64,000 nucleotides of DNA from an uncultured bacterium (GTDB lineage: Bacteria > Oederibacteriota > PGYV01 > Palsa-1178), in NCBI GenBank assembly GCA_937889595.1, contig CALAOR010000079.1, positions 62,001-126,000 of the forward strand. The letters run 5' to 3'. This document shows, piece by piece, positions 26,512 through 36,650 of the stretch. The notes beneath the pieces were generated by a model. The model made no database searches. It was given only the letters and a program-made list of their open reading frames with translations, and had not been told where the DNA came from. The translations under genes and the position numbers were made by a program. Each line of letters starts with the position of its first letter. Position 1 is the first letter of the stretch.

Positions 26512-26686
26512 GATACTGTCTGAAAACCCTCATTAATATAGCGTATTCTTTTATCGTGACTGGTACTGATAAGATTTTGACTCAGGCCTTTGCGCGATAC
26601 CCCTTTATAATACAAGCGCAAAATCCTGAGGCAAAATCTTATCAGTGCCAGCCACGACTTAACATAAAGGCTTTTCGGGCAGTCTC
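26512..26686. mobile_element. MITE-like element D with long internal hairpin
   Basis: Left end GATACTGTCTGAAAA, right end TTTTCGGGCAGTCTC, both slightly degraded. Inside, 26561-26595 and 26616-26650 form 35-base arms that pair at about 31 positions. No coding sequence. Confidence 0.65.
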
Positions 26687-26771
26687 CAAGAACCTGCCAA
26701 TCCCATATTTGAAGTATTTTATGGTATTACTTTATCACGCTTACAATATTCGCACCGGGCAACATAAAACA

Positions 26772-26839
26772 CCATGTACCATTCGCAGTAGCTCAGGTAC
26801 ATGGCATGCCATATTCGCAGTAGCTCAGGTACATGGCAT
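26772..26839. repeat. Hairpin H4 and a 27-base tandem duplication of its core and right arm
   Basis: Arms CCATGTACC (26772-26780) and GGTACATGG (26796-26804), core ATTCGCAGTAGCTCA. The block 26781-26807 is repeated exactly at 26813-26839 (period 32). Lies at the 3' end of folP and, with elements C and D, fills the 450-base gap before cdaA; no gene is seen there. Confidence 0.7.
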
Positions 26840-26844
26840 AAGCA

Positions 26845-27687
26845 TCATTTATAATCCGACATGGCCCTTGTCATTAAAGCCGTTTCTTTCATCTCTTTGA
26901 CGTCATGCACCCGCAGCATATCCGCGCCTTTTGCGGTGCATAACGCGACCGAGGCCGCCGTTCCAAACAGTCTCTTATCCGCGTCAAGACCCAGTACTTT
27001 TCCTATCATGGACTTCCTCGAAGTCCCTACAAGGAGCGGTATTCCAAATTCCTTGAACTCGTTAAGCCTGTCTATAATTTCAAAATTGTCCTTTAGGGTT
27101 TTGCCGAACCCTATGCCCGGGTCCAGCATAAGGTTTTCTTTCTTTATCCCCGCAGCAAGCGCGCTGCTTATTCTTTCCCTGAAGTAATCCTTGATATCAT
27201 GAATCACACCCGCAGGCGAATACACGGGGTTTTCCTGCATTTTATCTGGCGTACCGTTAATATGCATTATTATGAATCCCGCGTGCGTTTGTGCGGCGAT
27301 TTTCATGATTTCAGGCTCATATGTCCCGCCTGATATATCATTGATTATGTCCGCCCCCGCCTTTATCGCTTCATAAGCGGTTCCTGATTTGTATGTGTCT
27401 ATGGATATGAATATCTTCCCGTTTGCGGCCCTTAATGACCTGATAACCGGCACTACCCGGGCTGTTTCCTGCTGGGCCGTTACCCTGGCCGCGCCCGGCC
27501 TTGTTGATTCCCCGCCTGCATCTATGACATCAGCGCCTTCGTTTATCATTTTCAGGGCGTGATCCAGCGCCTTATCACTTTCAATGAACAACCCGCCGTC
27601 TGAGAACGAATCCGGGGTTATGTTCAGTATGCCCATTATCCTTACGGTATTAAAATCCATTTCACGTCCGCGGGCCTTAAATATCAT
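26845..27687 (-). CDS. folP: Dihydropteroate synthase
   Basis: Joins p-aminobenzoate to the pterin diphosphate in folate synthesis. 280 residues. Signatures MGILNITPDSFSDGG (near 18-32), IDAGGESTRPGA, NDISGG and MLDPGIGFGKT. The first base of its ATG (27687) is the last base of the folE stop (TGATG), so the two are coupled; an in-frame ATG nine codons later (MDFNTV) is an alternative start. Upstream genes folE and ftsH form the operon. Confidence 0.96.
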   Translation of the reverse strand: MIFKARGREMDFNTVRIMGILNITPDSFSDGGLFIESDKALDHALKMINEGADVIDAGGESTRPGAARVTAQQETARVVPVIRSLRAANGKIFISIDTYKSGTAYEAIKAGADIINDISGGTYEPEIMKIAAQTHAGFIIMHINGTPDKMQENPVYSPAGVIHDIKDYFRERISSALAAGIKKENLMLDPGIGFGKTLKDNFEIIDRLNEFKEFGIPLLVGTSRKSMIGKVLGLDADKRLFGTAASVALCTAKGADMLRVHDVKEMKETALMTRAMSDYK

Positions 27688-28274
27688 CAGGAGCCTTTGC
27701 TTATCAGCTCGAGCGCTTCCTTGCGCGTTGATTCATTCTTCCTGAATATGCCCCTGATGGCTGATGTGACCATTTTTGACCCGGGTTTTTTAACGCCCCT
27801 CATGGTCATGCACAGATGCTCAGCCTCAACAACGACAAGAACCCCGAGCGGTTCTATGGTTTTCATAAGCGTGTCGGCTATCTGGGAGGTTAGGCGTTCC
27901 TGCAGCTGCAGCCTTTTCGCGTACAGTTCAACTACCCTGGCGAGTTTGCTCAGACCAAGCAGTTTGTTCTTTTTTGGTATGTAGGCTATGTGCGCCTTGC
28001 CTAAAAACGGCAGTAAATGATGCTCGCAAACGGAATAAAAAGGTATGTCCTTTAAAATAACCATCTCATCATGTTCTTCGGTTTCAAAAACCTTGATTAT
28101 ATCTTCGGGTTCCCTGCCGATACCGTCAAATATGTCGGCGTACATATCGGCAACCCTGCGCGGGGTCTCCCGCAACCCTTCCCGGTTTATATCATCGCCT
28201 ATGGCCCCTACTATGAGTCGCACGGCTTTTTCTATGGATGCCCTGTCAAACTGATGCTTTTTTCTTTTTGCCAT
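27687..28274 (-). CDS. folE: GTP cyclohydrolase I
   Basis: Converts GTP to dihydroneopterin triphosphate, the first step to folate. 195 residues. Zinc and substrate residues in [18 protein letters not shown] and [16 protein letters not shown], plus [12 protein letters not shown]. Start ATG 28274 has AGGAG ten bases upstream and overlaps the last 29 bases of ftsH; the open frame further upstream lies inside ftsH. Next gene folP follows with a one-base overlap. Confidence 0.96.
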   Translation of the reverse strand: MAKRKKHQFDRASIEKAVRLIVGAIGDDINREGLRETPRRVADMYADIFDGIGREPEDIIKVFETEEHDEMVILKDIPFYSVCEHHLLPFLGKAHIAYIPKKNKLLGLSKLARVVELYAKRLQLQERLTSQIADTLMKTIEPLGVLVVVEAEHLCMTMRGVKKPGSKMVTSAIRGIFRKNESTRKEALELISKGS

Positions 28275-30093
28275 TGCGCGCGTACTCCTGGTACATTTTT
28301 TCGAATTCTTCACCCTCTATGGTTTCCTTTTCAAGAAGGGCCTTGGCCATGACGTCAAGGAACTTTTTGTTCTTTTTTAGTATCCCATATGCCTCCGCGT
28401 GCGCCAGGTCAATTATGGATTTTACCTCTGAGTCTATTTTCTGCGCGGTATCTTCGCTGTAGTTCTTTTCCCTCATAAAATCTTTTCCGATAAATACTTC
28501 CTGATTTGACTTGCCCCAGGCCAGCGCGCCGAGCTTGTCGCTCATGCCGAGTTCGCATACCATCCTGTGCGCGATCGAAGTGGCCCTTTCTATGTCATTG
28601 GCGGCGCCTGTAGTATAATCCACAAATACAAGCTCTTCCGCGGACCTTCCGCCCATAAATATGGTTATTGTATTTACAAGCTCGCTCCTTTTGTAGGAGT
28701 GCTTATCCTCGATGGGAAGCGACAGCGTGTATCCCAGAGCCATGCCCCTCGGTATGATGGATATTTTATGGACCGGGTCAGTGCCTTTTAAGAACCTGGT
28801 TACTATGGCATGGCCGGCTTCGTGATAGGCTGTATTGTTGTTTTCCTTTTCCGAGGTTGTCCTTGATTTCTTTTCCGGGCCGGCAACCACCCTCTCTATG
28901 GACTCTTCCAGTTCCGCCATGGTCACCGTCTTTTTATTCCTTCTCGCGGCCAATAGGGCGGCTTCATTCACAAGATTAGCGAGGTCCGCACCCGAGAAAC
29001 CCGATGTGCGTTTTGCGATGATGCCCATATTCGCGTCAGGATCGAGTTTTACATCCTTGGAATGGACCTTTAATATCCCTTCCCTGCCTTTTATGTCCGG
29101 CCTGCTTACAACAACCTGCCTGTCAAACCTTCCCGGCCGCAGCAGCGCCGGGTCAAGAACGTCCGGCCTGTTTGTCGCGGCAATAAGTATGACGCCTGTA
29201 TTGGTTTCAAAGCCGTCCATTTCCACGAGAAGTGCGTTTAATGTCTGCTCGCGCTCGTCATGACCGCCGCCCATGCCGGCGCCCCTATAACGGCCCACGG
29301 CGTCTATCTCGTCTATAAATACTATGCACGGGGCGTTTTTCTTTCCCTGTTCAAATAAATCCCTGACCCTGGCCGCTCCGACGCCCACAAACATTTCCAC
29401 AAAATCAGAACCTGATATGGAAAAAAACGGCACGCCTGCTTCACCGGCAACCGCGCGCGCCAATAAGGTTTTTCCCGTACCCGGCGGGCCGAGCAAAAGA
29501 ACGCCTTTGGGTATCTTGCCGCCCAATACCTGGAACTTTTTGGGTTCTTTTAAGAACTGGATTATTTCCTGCAATTCTTCCTTGGCTTCGTCCACGCCTG
29601 CCACGTCGGCGAAGGTCACTTTGCCGCCCGTCTCGGCAAGTTTTGCCCTGCTCTTGCCAAATGTCATTGCCCCGCCGCCGCCGCCCTGCGAACGGTTCAT
29701 TATGAATATCCAAAATACAATAAGGAGTATGATGGGTCCCCAGAAAATTAAGAACGACTTGAATATCCTTCCCGCGGTGCTTCCAGGAAGTTTCGCCACG
29801 ATCGAGACATTAGCGTCGTGAAGCGACTTATAGAACACAGGGTCATCAGTCGGCGATGTGGTGGTGAATTTGGAATTATCCTTTGCCAAACCTTCCACAA
29901 GGATGAGCCCTTCTTCTGTCCTGGAAACATTTACAGTTGAAATATCGCCCTTTTTAACCGCGTCAAGAAAGTCCGAATAATTGTAATTCTTCGGGCCCGC
30001 CTGTTTGTTCTGGTTAAAATACGAAAATGAAACAATTATAACAAGAAACAGGAATAACCAAAATGTAACTGAAAAATCAGTCTTATTTTTCAT
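28246..30093 (-). CDS. ftsH: ATP-dependent zinc metalloprotease FtsH
   Basis: Membrane-anchored AAA+ protease for membrane-protein quality control. 615 residues. Two membrane helices (about 8-25 and 110-132) flank a periplasmic domain; AAA domain with Walker A GPPGTGKT (about 200-207), Walker [13 protein letters not shown] and the pore loop in [10 protein letters not shown]; zinc motif HEAGH (about 422-426) in the protease domain. AAGGAGATTTTT precedes ATG. Promoter at 30159-30187. The ftsH-fol linkage is seen in many bacteria. Confidence 0.97.
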   Translation of the reverse strand: MKNKTDFSVTFWLFLFLVIIVSFSYFNQNKQAGPKNYNYSDFLDAVKKGDISTVNVSRTEEGLILVEGLAKDNSKFTTTSPTDDPVFYKSLHDANVSIVAKLPGSTAGRIFKSFLIFWGPIILLIVFWIFIMNRSQGGGGGAMTFGKSRAKLAETGGKVTFADVAGVDEAKEELQEIIQFLKEPKKFQVLGGKIPKGVLLLGPPGTGKTLLARAVAGEAGVPFFSISGSDFVEMFVGVGAARVRDLFEQGKKNAPCIVFIDEIDAVGRYRGAGMGGGHDEREQTLNALLVEMDGFETNTGVILIAATNRPDVLDPALLRPGRFDRQVVVSRPDIKGREGILKVHSKDVKLDPDANMGIIAKRTSGFSGADLANLVNEAALLAARRNKKTVTMAELEESIERVVAGPEKKSRTTSEKENNNTAYHEAGHAIVTRFLKGTDPVHKISIIPRGMALGYTLSLPIEDKHSYKRSELVNTITIFMGGRSAEELVFVDYTTGAANDIERATSIAHRMVCELGMSDKLGALAWGKSNQEVFIGKDFMREKNYSEDTAQKIDSEVKSIIDLAHAEAYGILKKNKKFLDVMAKALLEKETIEGEEFEKMYQEYARNGKKKKASV

Positions 30094-30158
30094 GCTAAAA
30101 ATCTCCTTTTTCGTGTGACAAAGTTATTTATGTCCCAAAAAGCACAATTGGAATATAA

Positions 30159-30187
30159 ATTATATAATTTTTCAGGATAAATTACAA
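30159..30187 (-). promoter_or_regulatory. Promoter of ftsH-folE-folP
   Basis: TTGTAA (30182-30187) and perfect TATAAT (30159-30164) spaced 17 bases on the minus strand, about 65 bases before the ftsH start. Confidence 0.6.
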
Positions 30188-30254
30188 GAAAATAAGACGG
30201 TTTTTACGCCGGAATTTTACAACAGGCGCCGGGAATTTGCATTTAGTAATTGTT

Positions 30255-33080
30255 TTAACGTATATGCTTTCCTGTCATATGCATGCATAAAAACTCGCCG
30301 GTGAAAGACTTTTTTGACCTGATTATTTCCTGGGGTGTGCCTTCAAAGACCACATAACCGCCTTTGTCCCCGCCTTCAGGGCCTATGTCTATTATATAAT
30401 CGGAATTTTTAATTACATCCAGGTTATGCTCTATGACTACGACCGTGTTTCCCAGCTCGACCAGCCTGTTTAGTACGCCCAGCAGTTTTTCAATATCCGC
30501 GAAATGCAGGCCCGTTGTGGGCTCGTCAAGGATGTAAAATGTCTGCCCTGTGGAGCGCTTGCATAACTCGGCGGCAAGCTTCACCCTCTGGGCCTCCCCG
30601 CCGGATAGTGTTGTGGCCTGCTGTCCCAGGGTCATGTATCCCATCCCAACGTCGTCCAGTGTCTGCAAGACTTTTTTGATGGTCGGTATGTTGCCAAAAA
30701 ATACAAGCGCGTCTTCCACCCGCATGTTCAGCACTTCGGATATGTTCTTATCCTTGAAAGTTATTTCCAGCGTTTCCCTGTTATATCTTTTTCCGCCGCA
30801 TTCCTCGCAAGGCACGTAAACATCGGGTAAAAAATTCATTTCAATGCGTATTATCCCGTCCCCGCCGCAGGCCTCGCACCTGCCGCCCTTGACATTAAAG
30901 CTGAAACGCCCGGGTTCATACCCGCGCATTTTAGATTCTTTTGTGTCCGCGAACAGATCCCTTATCTCGGTAAAGACGCCTGTGTAAGTCGCGGGATTTG
31001 ACCTCGGCGTCCTGCCTATGGCTGACTGGTCTATCTCTATGATCTTGTCTATCTGCTGCCAGCCTGTTATTTCCTTATAACCGCCCGGCCGTATGCCCCC
31101 GCGGTAAACCTCATACATCAAACCGGGATGCAGTGTCTCTGCTATCAGCGAGGATTTTCCCGAACCGGATACCCCGGTTATACAGATGAAATTTCCCAAC
31201 GGGAATTTCACATTAATGTTCTTAAGATTATTTGTGGTTGCGCCTCGCAATTCTATGAACTTATCCGCGGTTCTTTTTACCGATTTCTCGATCGTTATCT
31301 TAGTTTTATTGTTAAGGTATTTCGCTGTCAGCGAGGTTTTGTTCTTGAGCAGGCCTTCAAGATCGCCCGCATATACGATTTCCCCGCCGTGCACGCCCGG
31401 CCCGGGCCCCACGTCAACGATGAAATCCGCGTTCACTATTGTCTCTTCATCATGCTCAACAACGATGACCGTATTGCCAAGATCCCTCAATTTCTGCAGG
31501 GTCGCGAGCAGTTTTTGATTGTCACGCTGGTGAAGCCCTATGCTCGGCTCGTCCAATATGTATAAAACCCCCACCAGGCCCACGCCTATCTGGGTTGCCA
31601 GGTGTATCCTCTGGAACTCCCCGCCGGATAAGGACCCGGATTTCCTGTCCAGGGTCAGATAACTTAAACCCACATTCAGGAGGAATAAAAGCCTGCCCCG
31701 TATTTCCTTGAGTATTTGCCTGGAAATCATCTCGTCCTTTTTGGATAATTCAAGGCTTGAAAAATATTCATACGACTTTTCTATGGACATGCGGGTGGCG
31801 TCTATTATGGACATGCCGCCGACGCGTACCGCGATTGTCTCGGGTCTAAGCCTCATTCCGTGGCACGCGCTGCATTCTTTTTCCACCATGTATTTGTTAA
31901 ATATATCCTGCCTGATCCGCTCAGCATCGGTACCCCTGTAGCGGCGGTCAAGAAAAGGAATAAGGCCCTCAAAACCGCCCGAATGTTTCCAGTCGGTGGT
32001 ATAATTTTTGTACTCGTATTTTATGCTGTCATCAGTGCCGTAGAGTATGATTTTCCTGATCTTTTCAGGGAGATTCTTAAAAGGCGTGACCAGGCTGAAT
32101 TTATAATGCTCGGACAATCCGGTGACCAGGTGCCAGTAATAGCCGTCATGATTGCCCCAGGGCTTTAACGCGCCTTCCTTGATGGATAAAGCCTCGTTTA
32201 CCACAAGTTTCTCATCAACTTCTATCCTGCTGCCTATGCCCGTGCATTCGGGACAGGCGCCAAACGGACTGTTAAAAGAGAACATCCTCGGCTCGAGTTT
32301 TGTCATGGAAAAAGAACATTTGGGGCAGGAAAGTTTTTCGGAAAAAAGAGTGTCCGACTTTTTCCCCGTGTCATGTATTATGACTATGCCCTCGCCTATT
32401 TTTACCGCAAGTTCCACGGACTGCGTCAGCCGTTTTTTATCGGACTTTGAAACCGCCAGTCGGTCCACGACTATTTCCACGGTGTGCTTTTTGTTCTTGT
32501 CGATGTTTATTTTATCCTCAATGGATTTTACCTCGCCGTCTATCCTGACCCTTAAAAAACCCTCTTTTTTTACATTTTCAAACAATTTTGTGTACTCGCC
32601 CTTTTTTCCCGATATGACCGGCGCCAGTATGAGTATCTTTGTGCCGTCGCCGGCATCGATCACCTTGTCAACTATCTGCTGGACGGTCTGTGATTGTATC
32701 CGCGTCCCGTCATTCGGGCAGTAAGGCACGCCTATCCTGGCCCAAAGCAGCCTCAGATAATCATATATTTCAGTGATGGTCCCGACCGTGGACCTGGGAT
32801 TGCTCCCTCCGCTCTTTTGCTGTATGGCTATTGCAGGGGAAAGTCCGTCTATGGTGTCCACATCAGGTTTCTGCATCTGCCCCAAAAACTGCCGTGCGTA
32901 AGCTGAAAGCGATTCCACATACCTGCGCTGTCCTTCGGCGTATATGGTGTCGAAAGCCAGTGATGATTTGCCGGAACCTGAAACACCTGTTATGACCACA
33001 AGTTTGTCGCGTGGGATAGTAATGTCAATGTTTTTCAGGTTATGTTCCCGCGCGCCTTTTATTACGATTTTGTCAGCCAA
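30255..33080 (-). CDS. uvrA: Excinuclease ABC subunit A
   Basis: Damage-recognition ATPase of nucleotide excision repair. 941 residues. Two ABC modules with Walker [15 protein letters not shown] (about 33) and [15 protein letters not shown] (about 640), ABC signatures [12 protein letters not shown] and [12 protein letters not shown], and zinc motifs CPKCSFSM...CPEC and CEACGGDG...CEECGG. Start is TTG at 33080, supported by AAGGAG nine bases upstream and by the conserved N-terminus ([15 protein letters not shown]). Downstream of the ABC exporter/TPR genes by 35 bases. Confidence 0.97.
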   Translation of the reverse strand: MADKIVIKGAREHNLKNIDITIPRDKLVVITGVSGSGKSSLAFDTIYAEGQRRYVESLSAYARQFLGQMQKPDVDTIDGLSPAIAIQQKSGGSNPRSTVGTITEIYDYLRLLWARIGVPYCPNDGTRIQSQTVQQIVDKVIDAGDGTKILILAPVISGKKGEYTKLFENVKKEGFLRVRIDGEVKSIEDKINIDKNKKHTVEIVVDRLAVSKSDKKRLTQSVELAVKIGEGIVIIHDTGKKSDTLFSEKLSCPKCSFSMTKLEPRMFSFNSPFGACPECTGIGSRIEVDEKLVVNEALSIKEGALKPWGNHDGYYWHLVTGLSEHYKFSLVTPFKNLPEKIRKIILYGTDDSIKYEYKNYTTDWKHSGGFEGLIPFLDRRYRGTDAERIRQDIFNKYMVEKECSACHGMRLRPETIAVRVGGMSIIDATRMSIEKSYEYFSSLELSKKDEMISRQILKEIRGRLLFLLNVGLSYLTLDRKSGSLSGGEFQRIHLATQIGVGLVGVLYILDEPSIGLHQRDNQKLLATLQKLRDLGNTVIVVEHDEETIVNADFIVDVGPGPGVHGGEIVYAGDLEGLLKNKTSLTAKYLNNKTKITIEKSVKRTADKFIELRGATTNNLKNINVKFPLGNFICITGVSGSGKSSLIAETLHPGLMYEVYRGGIRPGGYKEITGWQQIDKIIEIDQSAIGRTPRSNPATYTGVFTEIRDLFADTKESKMRGYEPGRFSFNVKGGRCEACGGDGIIRIEMNFLPDVYVPCEECGGKRYNRETLEITFKDKNISEVLNMRVEDALVFFGNIPTIKKVLQTLDDVGMGYMTLGQQATTLSGGEAQRVKLAAELCKRSTGQTFYILDEPTTGLHFADIEKLLGVLNRLVELGNTVVVIEHNLDVIKNSDYIIDIGPEGGDKGGYVVFEGTPQEIIRSKKSFTGEFLCMHMTGKHIR

Positions 33081-33115
33081 AATTTTCTCCTTTTAAGTAC
33101 GATTTAAATATCCAA

Positions 33116-33820
33116 TTACTGCGTTGCTTTTAAAACCGCCTTAAGATCATTGATCTTACCCTGCTTCATTATCGCCTGGATCCTGGAAAGAGCCAGATGC
33201 CGGCTCTGAATGTCCTTTGTTGTTTTATATAAATTTACCCAGTACATGACGGCCTGGTCGGGCGTTTTTGATATATCGTATATATTGCCCAGCATGCGTT
33301 CTATTATGGCCGGATGGTCGTCAAACTTGATTGCTTCCTCCAGAAGGCCCGTGTACTTGATCGTATCCCCTTTTTGCCTGTAAATTATCGCTCCCAGGTA
33401 AAACCTGAGTTTCCAGAATCCAGGATTATACTTTAAGCCTTTTTTAATCAAATTTATTGCTTCGTCATAGCGGTGCAGGTTAAAAGCCAGGATGGCCGCG
33501 CCGTAAGTGTAGGCAAAAGTGAAACCGGGGTCCGTGTCGGTCATGGTGTCTATATATTTATATAGGTCCCTGTACCTGGTGCCGGAGTTTTCGGCATCGC
33601 CGTAATACTGCAGGAACTGTATGTAATCCATATCCGCCGCAAGCGACCTGAAACCGAAACCAACGGAAAATAATTGCGGAAAATTTTTGTAAGAATGAAG
33701 GCTGAGAAAATACCAGTCAGGCTGGGACTTTATGACCCTTTGCGACGCCTGGTTGTTTATGACGCAGGCAGCTGCGGCCATGAATATCAAAACTGAGATT
33801 AAAACTGTCTTTTTGACCAA
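33116..33820 (-). CDS. Membrane-anchored TPR-like protein
   Basis: 234 residues. An N-terminal hydrophobic segment (VLISVLIFMAAAACVINNQA) anchors or exports it. Residues 85-215 form helical repeats of the TPR type (AFNLHRYDEAINLIKKGLKYNPGFWKLRFYLGAIIYRQKG). The segment FSVGFGFRSLAADMDYIQFLQYYGD resembles TPR proteins often encoded beside ABC-2 exporters. Follows the permease gene by 29 bases, so probably a partner of that exporter. Function unknown. Confidence 0.8.
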   Translation of the reverse strand: MVKKTVLISVLIFMAAAACVINNQASQRVIKSQPDWYFLSLHSYKNFPQLFSVGFGFRSLAADMDYIQFLQYYGDAENSGTRYRDLYKYIDTMTDTDPGFTFAYTYGAAILAFNLHRYDEAINLIKKGLKYNPGFWKLRFYLGAIIYRQKGDTIKYTGLLEEAIKFDDHPAIIERMLGNIYDISKTPDQAVMYWVNLYKTTKDIQSRHLALSRIQAIMKQGKINDLKAVLKATQ

Positions 33821-33849
33821 GGCGCCACCGTTTAAAGCCTTAAAGGCTT

Positions 33850-34623
33850 TTAAAATTCTTTCCTGCTGAAAATAATGGAGGTTAAAACCAGCATTACAAT
33901 TATATACAATGATGTGTAACCTAAAACCAGCCCCAGATAATTCAGGTCAAAAAGAGCCTGGCTGCTGTTTATCTTATCCTTCATGTTGAACAATTCAAGG
34001 TTCGGGACAACATAATATATAAGATCAACGGCCGCTTTCACAACGGCCCCGCCTGTTTTATCCGCCAGGTTCTTAAGGTGTATGGTCAGGTGCCCCATGG
34101 CGTATATGGAAATAAGGAATATTATGCAGCCCGGCACAGAAGTCGTGACCACCGACAAAAACATGGCTGCCGAGGCCAGGATCGCCACGCTTAAAAATGA
34201 ATACATGGATGCCTCGATAAGTTTTATATCCCACGGTTCCCCGCCCCTGAATTTGACTATAAGCATCAGGATCACAAGCATTATCAGGATATTCATCAAA
34301 ACAGTCATCATCATTCCCAGGTATTTTCCCAGTATATACTCGTACCTTTTTATCGGCTTGACAATGATAAGCGTGAGTGTTTTAAGCTCTGTTTCCTCAA
34401 AAAGCTGTACGGTCATGGAAAGGACGATCGTCAAGAATGCAAAAAGGCTTATGGCAAAAAGCCCAAAATCCACGACCATCTTTACTTCAGCCTCCCGGGC
34501 AAGTTCGCTTATGGCAAGCGAGAACCCGATGGCAAAAACCGCGAATAATATGAGGACATTGAGTATTTTATTCCTGAAACTTTGCTTAAATATGTATTCA
34601 GCCACGGCGGCTATGCGTCTCAT
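33850..34623 (-). CDS. ABC-2 type transporter permease
   Basis: 257 residues with about six membrane helices (near 18-38, 50-72, 105-127, 140-163, 172-190, 232-252) and the typical N-terminus IFKQSFRNKILNVLILFAVF. The cytosolic loop contains LKTLTLIIVKPIKRYEYILGK, which is characteristic of the permease half of ABC-2 exporters. Overlaps the ATPase gene by 4 bases. Substrate unknown; lipids, sugars or toxic compounds are usual for the family. Confidence 0.88.
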   Translation of the reverse strand: MRRIAAVAEYIFKQSFRNKILNVLILFAVFAIGFSLAISELAREAEVKMVVDFGLFAISLFAFLTIVLSMTVQLFEETELKTLTLIIVKPIKRYEYILGKYLGMMMTVLMNILIMLVILMLIVKFRGGEPWDIKLIEASMYSFLSVAILASAAMFLSVVTTSVPGCIIFLISIYAMGHLTIHLKNLADKTGGAVVKAAVDLIYYVVPNLELFNMKDKINSSQALFDLNYLGLVLGYTSLYIIVMLVLTSIIFSRKEF

Positions 34624-35369
34624 GCTTTATCCCCCGCTTTTATTTTTGCCACAAAATACTTTTCCATGCTGCCGAATTTTTTCATTGCGGTTTTCATCGG
34701 CTGCACGTCGATTAAAAAGCCCTTATGTATGACAGCCACCCTGTGGCAGATCTTTTCAACTTCACTCAGGATATGGGAATTAAAAAATATTGTTTTGCCT
34801 CTTTTATTCAGGTCTATTATTATATCCCTTGTTTCCTTGTAGCCCAATGGATCAAGACCTGACATGGGTTCATCCATAAAAAGCAGGTCGGGATCGTTCA
34901 GGATGGCCTGGGCCAGGCCCAGCCTGCTCTGCATTCCTTTTGACAGTCCTTTTATGCTGGTATCGGATTTCGCGCCCAGCCTTACTATCTCAAGGACTTC
35001 TTCTATCCTTGCCTTTTTCGATCTTTGCGGCAGGCCCAAAAGTTCGGCAAAATAATCCATGACCTCCCTGACTTTCAGGTATTTAGGGAAATAAGGAAGT
35101 TCGGATAAATAACCTATTTTTGCCCTGACTTCTATGTCATCGATGGATTTACCCAGTATTTTTACGTCCCCGGCCGTAGGTTTTAAGAGCCCGAGCATGA
35201 GTTTCATAAGTGTAGTTTTACCCGCGCCGTTTAATCCCAAAAGCCCGAAAACCTCGCCTTTTTCTACAGAAAGATCTATGTTTTTCACGCCGACAACCCT
35301 GTCATTTTTCCAAAAATCAAGCGCCTTGTATATCTTTGTAAGCCCTTTTATTTCAATAACATTTTCCAA
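34620..35369 (-). CDS. ABC transporter ATP-binding protein
   Basis: 249 residues. Walker A GLNGAGKTTLMKL, signature LSKGMQSRLGLAQAI, Walker B DLLFMDEPMSGLDP, then a switch His in FFNSHILSE. Drives the exporter formed with the permease downstream (4-base overlap). Start taken as TTG at 35369 because GGAGG lies exactly five bases upstream; the ATG at 35384 overlaps this ribosome site. Promoter at 35409-35437 with four tandem 13-base repeats just above it. Confidence 0.93.
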   Translation of the reverse strand: MENVIEIKGLTKIYKALDFWKNDRVVGVKNIDLSVEKGEVFGLLGLNGAGKTTLMKLMLGLLKPTAGDVKILGKSIDDIEVRAKIGYLSELPYFPKYLKVREVMDYFAELLGLPQRSKKARIEEVLEIVRLGAKSDTSIKGLSKGMQSRLGLAQAILNDPDLLFMDEPMSGLDPLGYKETRDIIIDLNKRGKTIFFNSHILSEVEKICHRVAVIHKGFLIDVQPMKTAMKKFGSMEKYFVAKIKAGDKA

Positions 35370-35408
35370 GTTTGCCTCCTTCATGAAAAGTAAAAAGTAA
35401 GGTATAAT

Positions 35409-35437
35409 ATTTTAAATCTAAAAAAACATCCTGTCAA
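35409..35437 (-). promoter_or_regulatory. Promoter of the ABC exporter operon
   Basis: Perfect TTGACA (35432-35437) and TAAAAT (35409-35414), 17-base spacer, about 33 bases of leader to the TTG start. Confidence 0.58.
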
Positions 35438-35489
35438 GGACGGAGTTATAGGACGGAGTTATAGGACGAGGTTATAGGACGGAATTATA
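35438..35489. repeat. Four tandem 13-base repeats abutting the -35 element
   Basis: GGACGGAGTTATA at 35438, 35451, 35464 and 35477, with one or two changes in copies 3 and 4. On the minus strand they read TATAACTCCGTCC and stop directly at TTGACA. Could be binding sites for a regulator or slippage products. Confidence 0.8.
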
Positions 35490-35524
35490 GAATGTTGCTT
35501 TGCCTTTATTGGATTTGACTTAAA

Positions 35525-35647
35525 TTAATTATCCTGCACAGCGGCAACAAACCGACCGTTGAGAAGCATTTTCAATGTTTTTGCCGATATACCGGCCGGA
35601 TTTAACAAAGCCGAGACAAGAACATTGGTATCAATTACAACTATCAT
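35525..35647 (-). pseudogene. Truncated PIN-domain toxin (VapC-like)
   Basis: 40 codons beginning MIVVIDTNVLVSALLNPAG, the first strand and catalytic Asp (D6) of a PIN ribonuclease, then AKTLKMLLNGRFVAAVQDN and a TAA stop. Complete PIN toxins have about 130-140 residues, so two thirds are missing, including the other acidic residues. Its ATG overlaps the antitoxin stop (ATGA), the normal toxin-antitoxin layout. I find no continuation in another frame downstream; the exporter promoter region follows. Confidence 0.75.
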
Positions 35648-35916
35648 TTTTTCCTATATTTCCTTGTTTCCTGTATCTCTTTCTCAATTGACGCGTGACT
35701 TATGCCCTTAGCGCCCGTTTTTTGCATCGAAGCAACCGCTTTTCTTGCCATTACAGCCGAAGTTTCTTTAAGCATAAACTCAAAATCCGTCTCGTTTGTG
35801 GGAAGTATGAAGCCTATGGGTTTTCCGTTAAAAGTTAGCACTGTCTCCTCTTTGCTTATCAGTTTCCTGGTTTCCTTATTTTTTGTAGCTAAATCCCTGA
35901 CAGTTATGAATTTCAT
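35644..35916 (-). CDS. Phd/YefM-type antitoxin, orphaned
   Basis: 90 residues. The N-terminus MKFITVRDLATKNKETRKLI and the strand ETVLTFNGKPIGFILP match the DNA-binding fold of Phd/YefM antitoxins, followed by a charged C-terminal helix that would bind the toxin (IEKEIQETRKYRKK). The downstream PIN gene is truncated, so this antitoxin has no intact partner here. GGGGTG precedes ATG 35916. Upstream at about 35943-35975 lie TATAAT/TATACT boxes inside an imperfect palindrome, in keeping with autoregulation. Confidence 0.8.
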   Translation of the reverse strand: MKFITVRDLATKNKETRKLISKEETVLTFNGKPIGFILPTNETDFEFMLKETSAVMARKAVASMQKTGAKGISHASIEKEIQETRKYRKK

Positions 35917-36194
35917 GCGTCACCCCAATTCTTTTAAAGAGTATAACATATGTATGACAATTATACAACATATTTTTCAGTAAAACACTTATAATGTAAT
36001 ATAAATGCTTAAAAGTTCGAATCCATCAAGGTTTGTCCAATAATCATGAATAAAAATAAGGCTAAAAAGGATGCTGGACATAATGAATAACGTTCGCAAC
36101 TGGGTTTAAGCCAAAAACAAAAATCCGTTTATAAATTATAAAAATTCGAGGACCGGATTTTAAATAAATTAAATCCCTGATTTATCTGTTGTCT

Positions 36195-36650
36195 TTATCT
36201 TCTGCTGACTACAAATTCTTTGTCCTGCAAGCACACGGCCGACTGCATTTTCAGCTCGTTATATGAAGAGAAAGCGTACATTCTTACCCCTGGCCGGTCT
36301 GTTTTCACGTCGTAACCGGTTTCTATCTTCACGATATTTTCTATGTCTTTTATTGTACATTTTTTTGCATCAAAGTCGATCTTTTTCATGTCCTTGATAT
36401 CCAGGCTGCCATATCCGCCGCTTGGCAGGTATATAGCGCCGTTGGAGAAATCAACGATAAAAGCTACTACACCCGGCACTATAAAAAGCAGCAGGCAAAG
36501 CCCGTCCATTACCGCAACTCCGGCGTCTATAAGATTACCGCCCTTCTGCCCGACGCGTTTTGGGTACATTATCGTCCCGCAGCCTATTAGAAGAGAAACA
36601 AGTAACATACAGACCGACACCTTTAAAAAATACAATATTTTCCTGCCCAT
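36195..36650 (-). CDS. Small lipoprotein with hydrophobic segment, function unknown
   Basis: 151 residues. Signal peptide with lipobox LLIGC (Cys near residue 24), then GTIMYPKRVGQKGGNLIDAG, a hydrophobic stretch GLCLLLFIVPGVVAFIVDF (membrane helix, about 52-70), and AIYLPSGG. The combination GTI-YP-R-GQ...PGVVAFIVDF...G-IYLP recalls a family of small proteobacterial lipoproteins, but I cannot name a function. The second half is polar and has one long helix-like stretch. ATG 36650 is chosen over a GTG four codons earlier because GTGAGG then stands as its ribosome site. Confidence 0.72.
   Translation of the reverse strand: MGRKILYFLKVSVCMLLVSLLIGCGTIMYPKRVGQKGGNLIDAGVAVMDGLCLLLFIVPGVVAFIVDFSNGAIYLPSGGYGSLDIKDMKKIDFDAKKCTIKDIENIVKIETGYDVKTDRPGVRMYAFSSYNELKMQSAVCLQDKEFVVSRR

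Noticed and set aside
26781-26839. Possible CRISPR or integration site repeat
   Set aside because: Only two copies with a 5-base gap; explained as duplication of a hairpin core and arm.
35438-35489. Possible mini CRISPR array
   Set aside because: Repeats are 13 bases, head to tail with no spacers and no cas genes.
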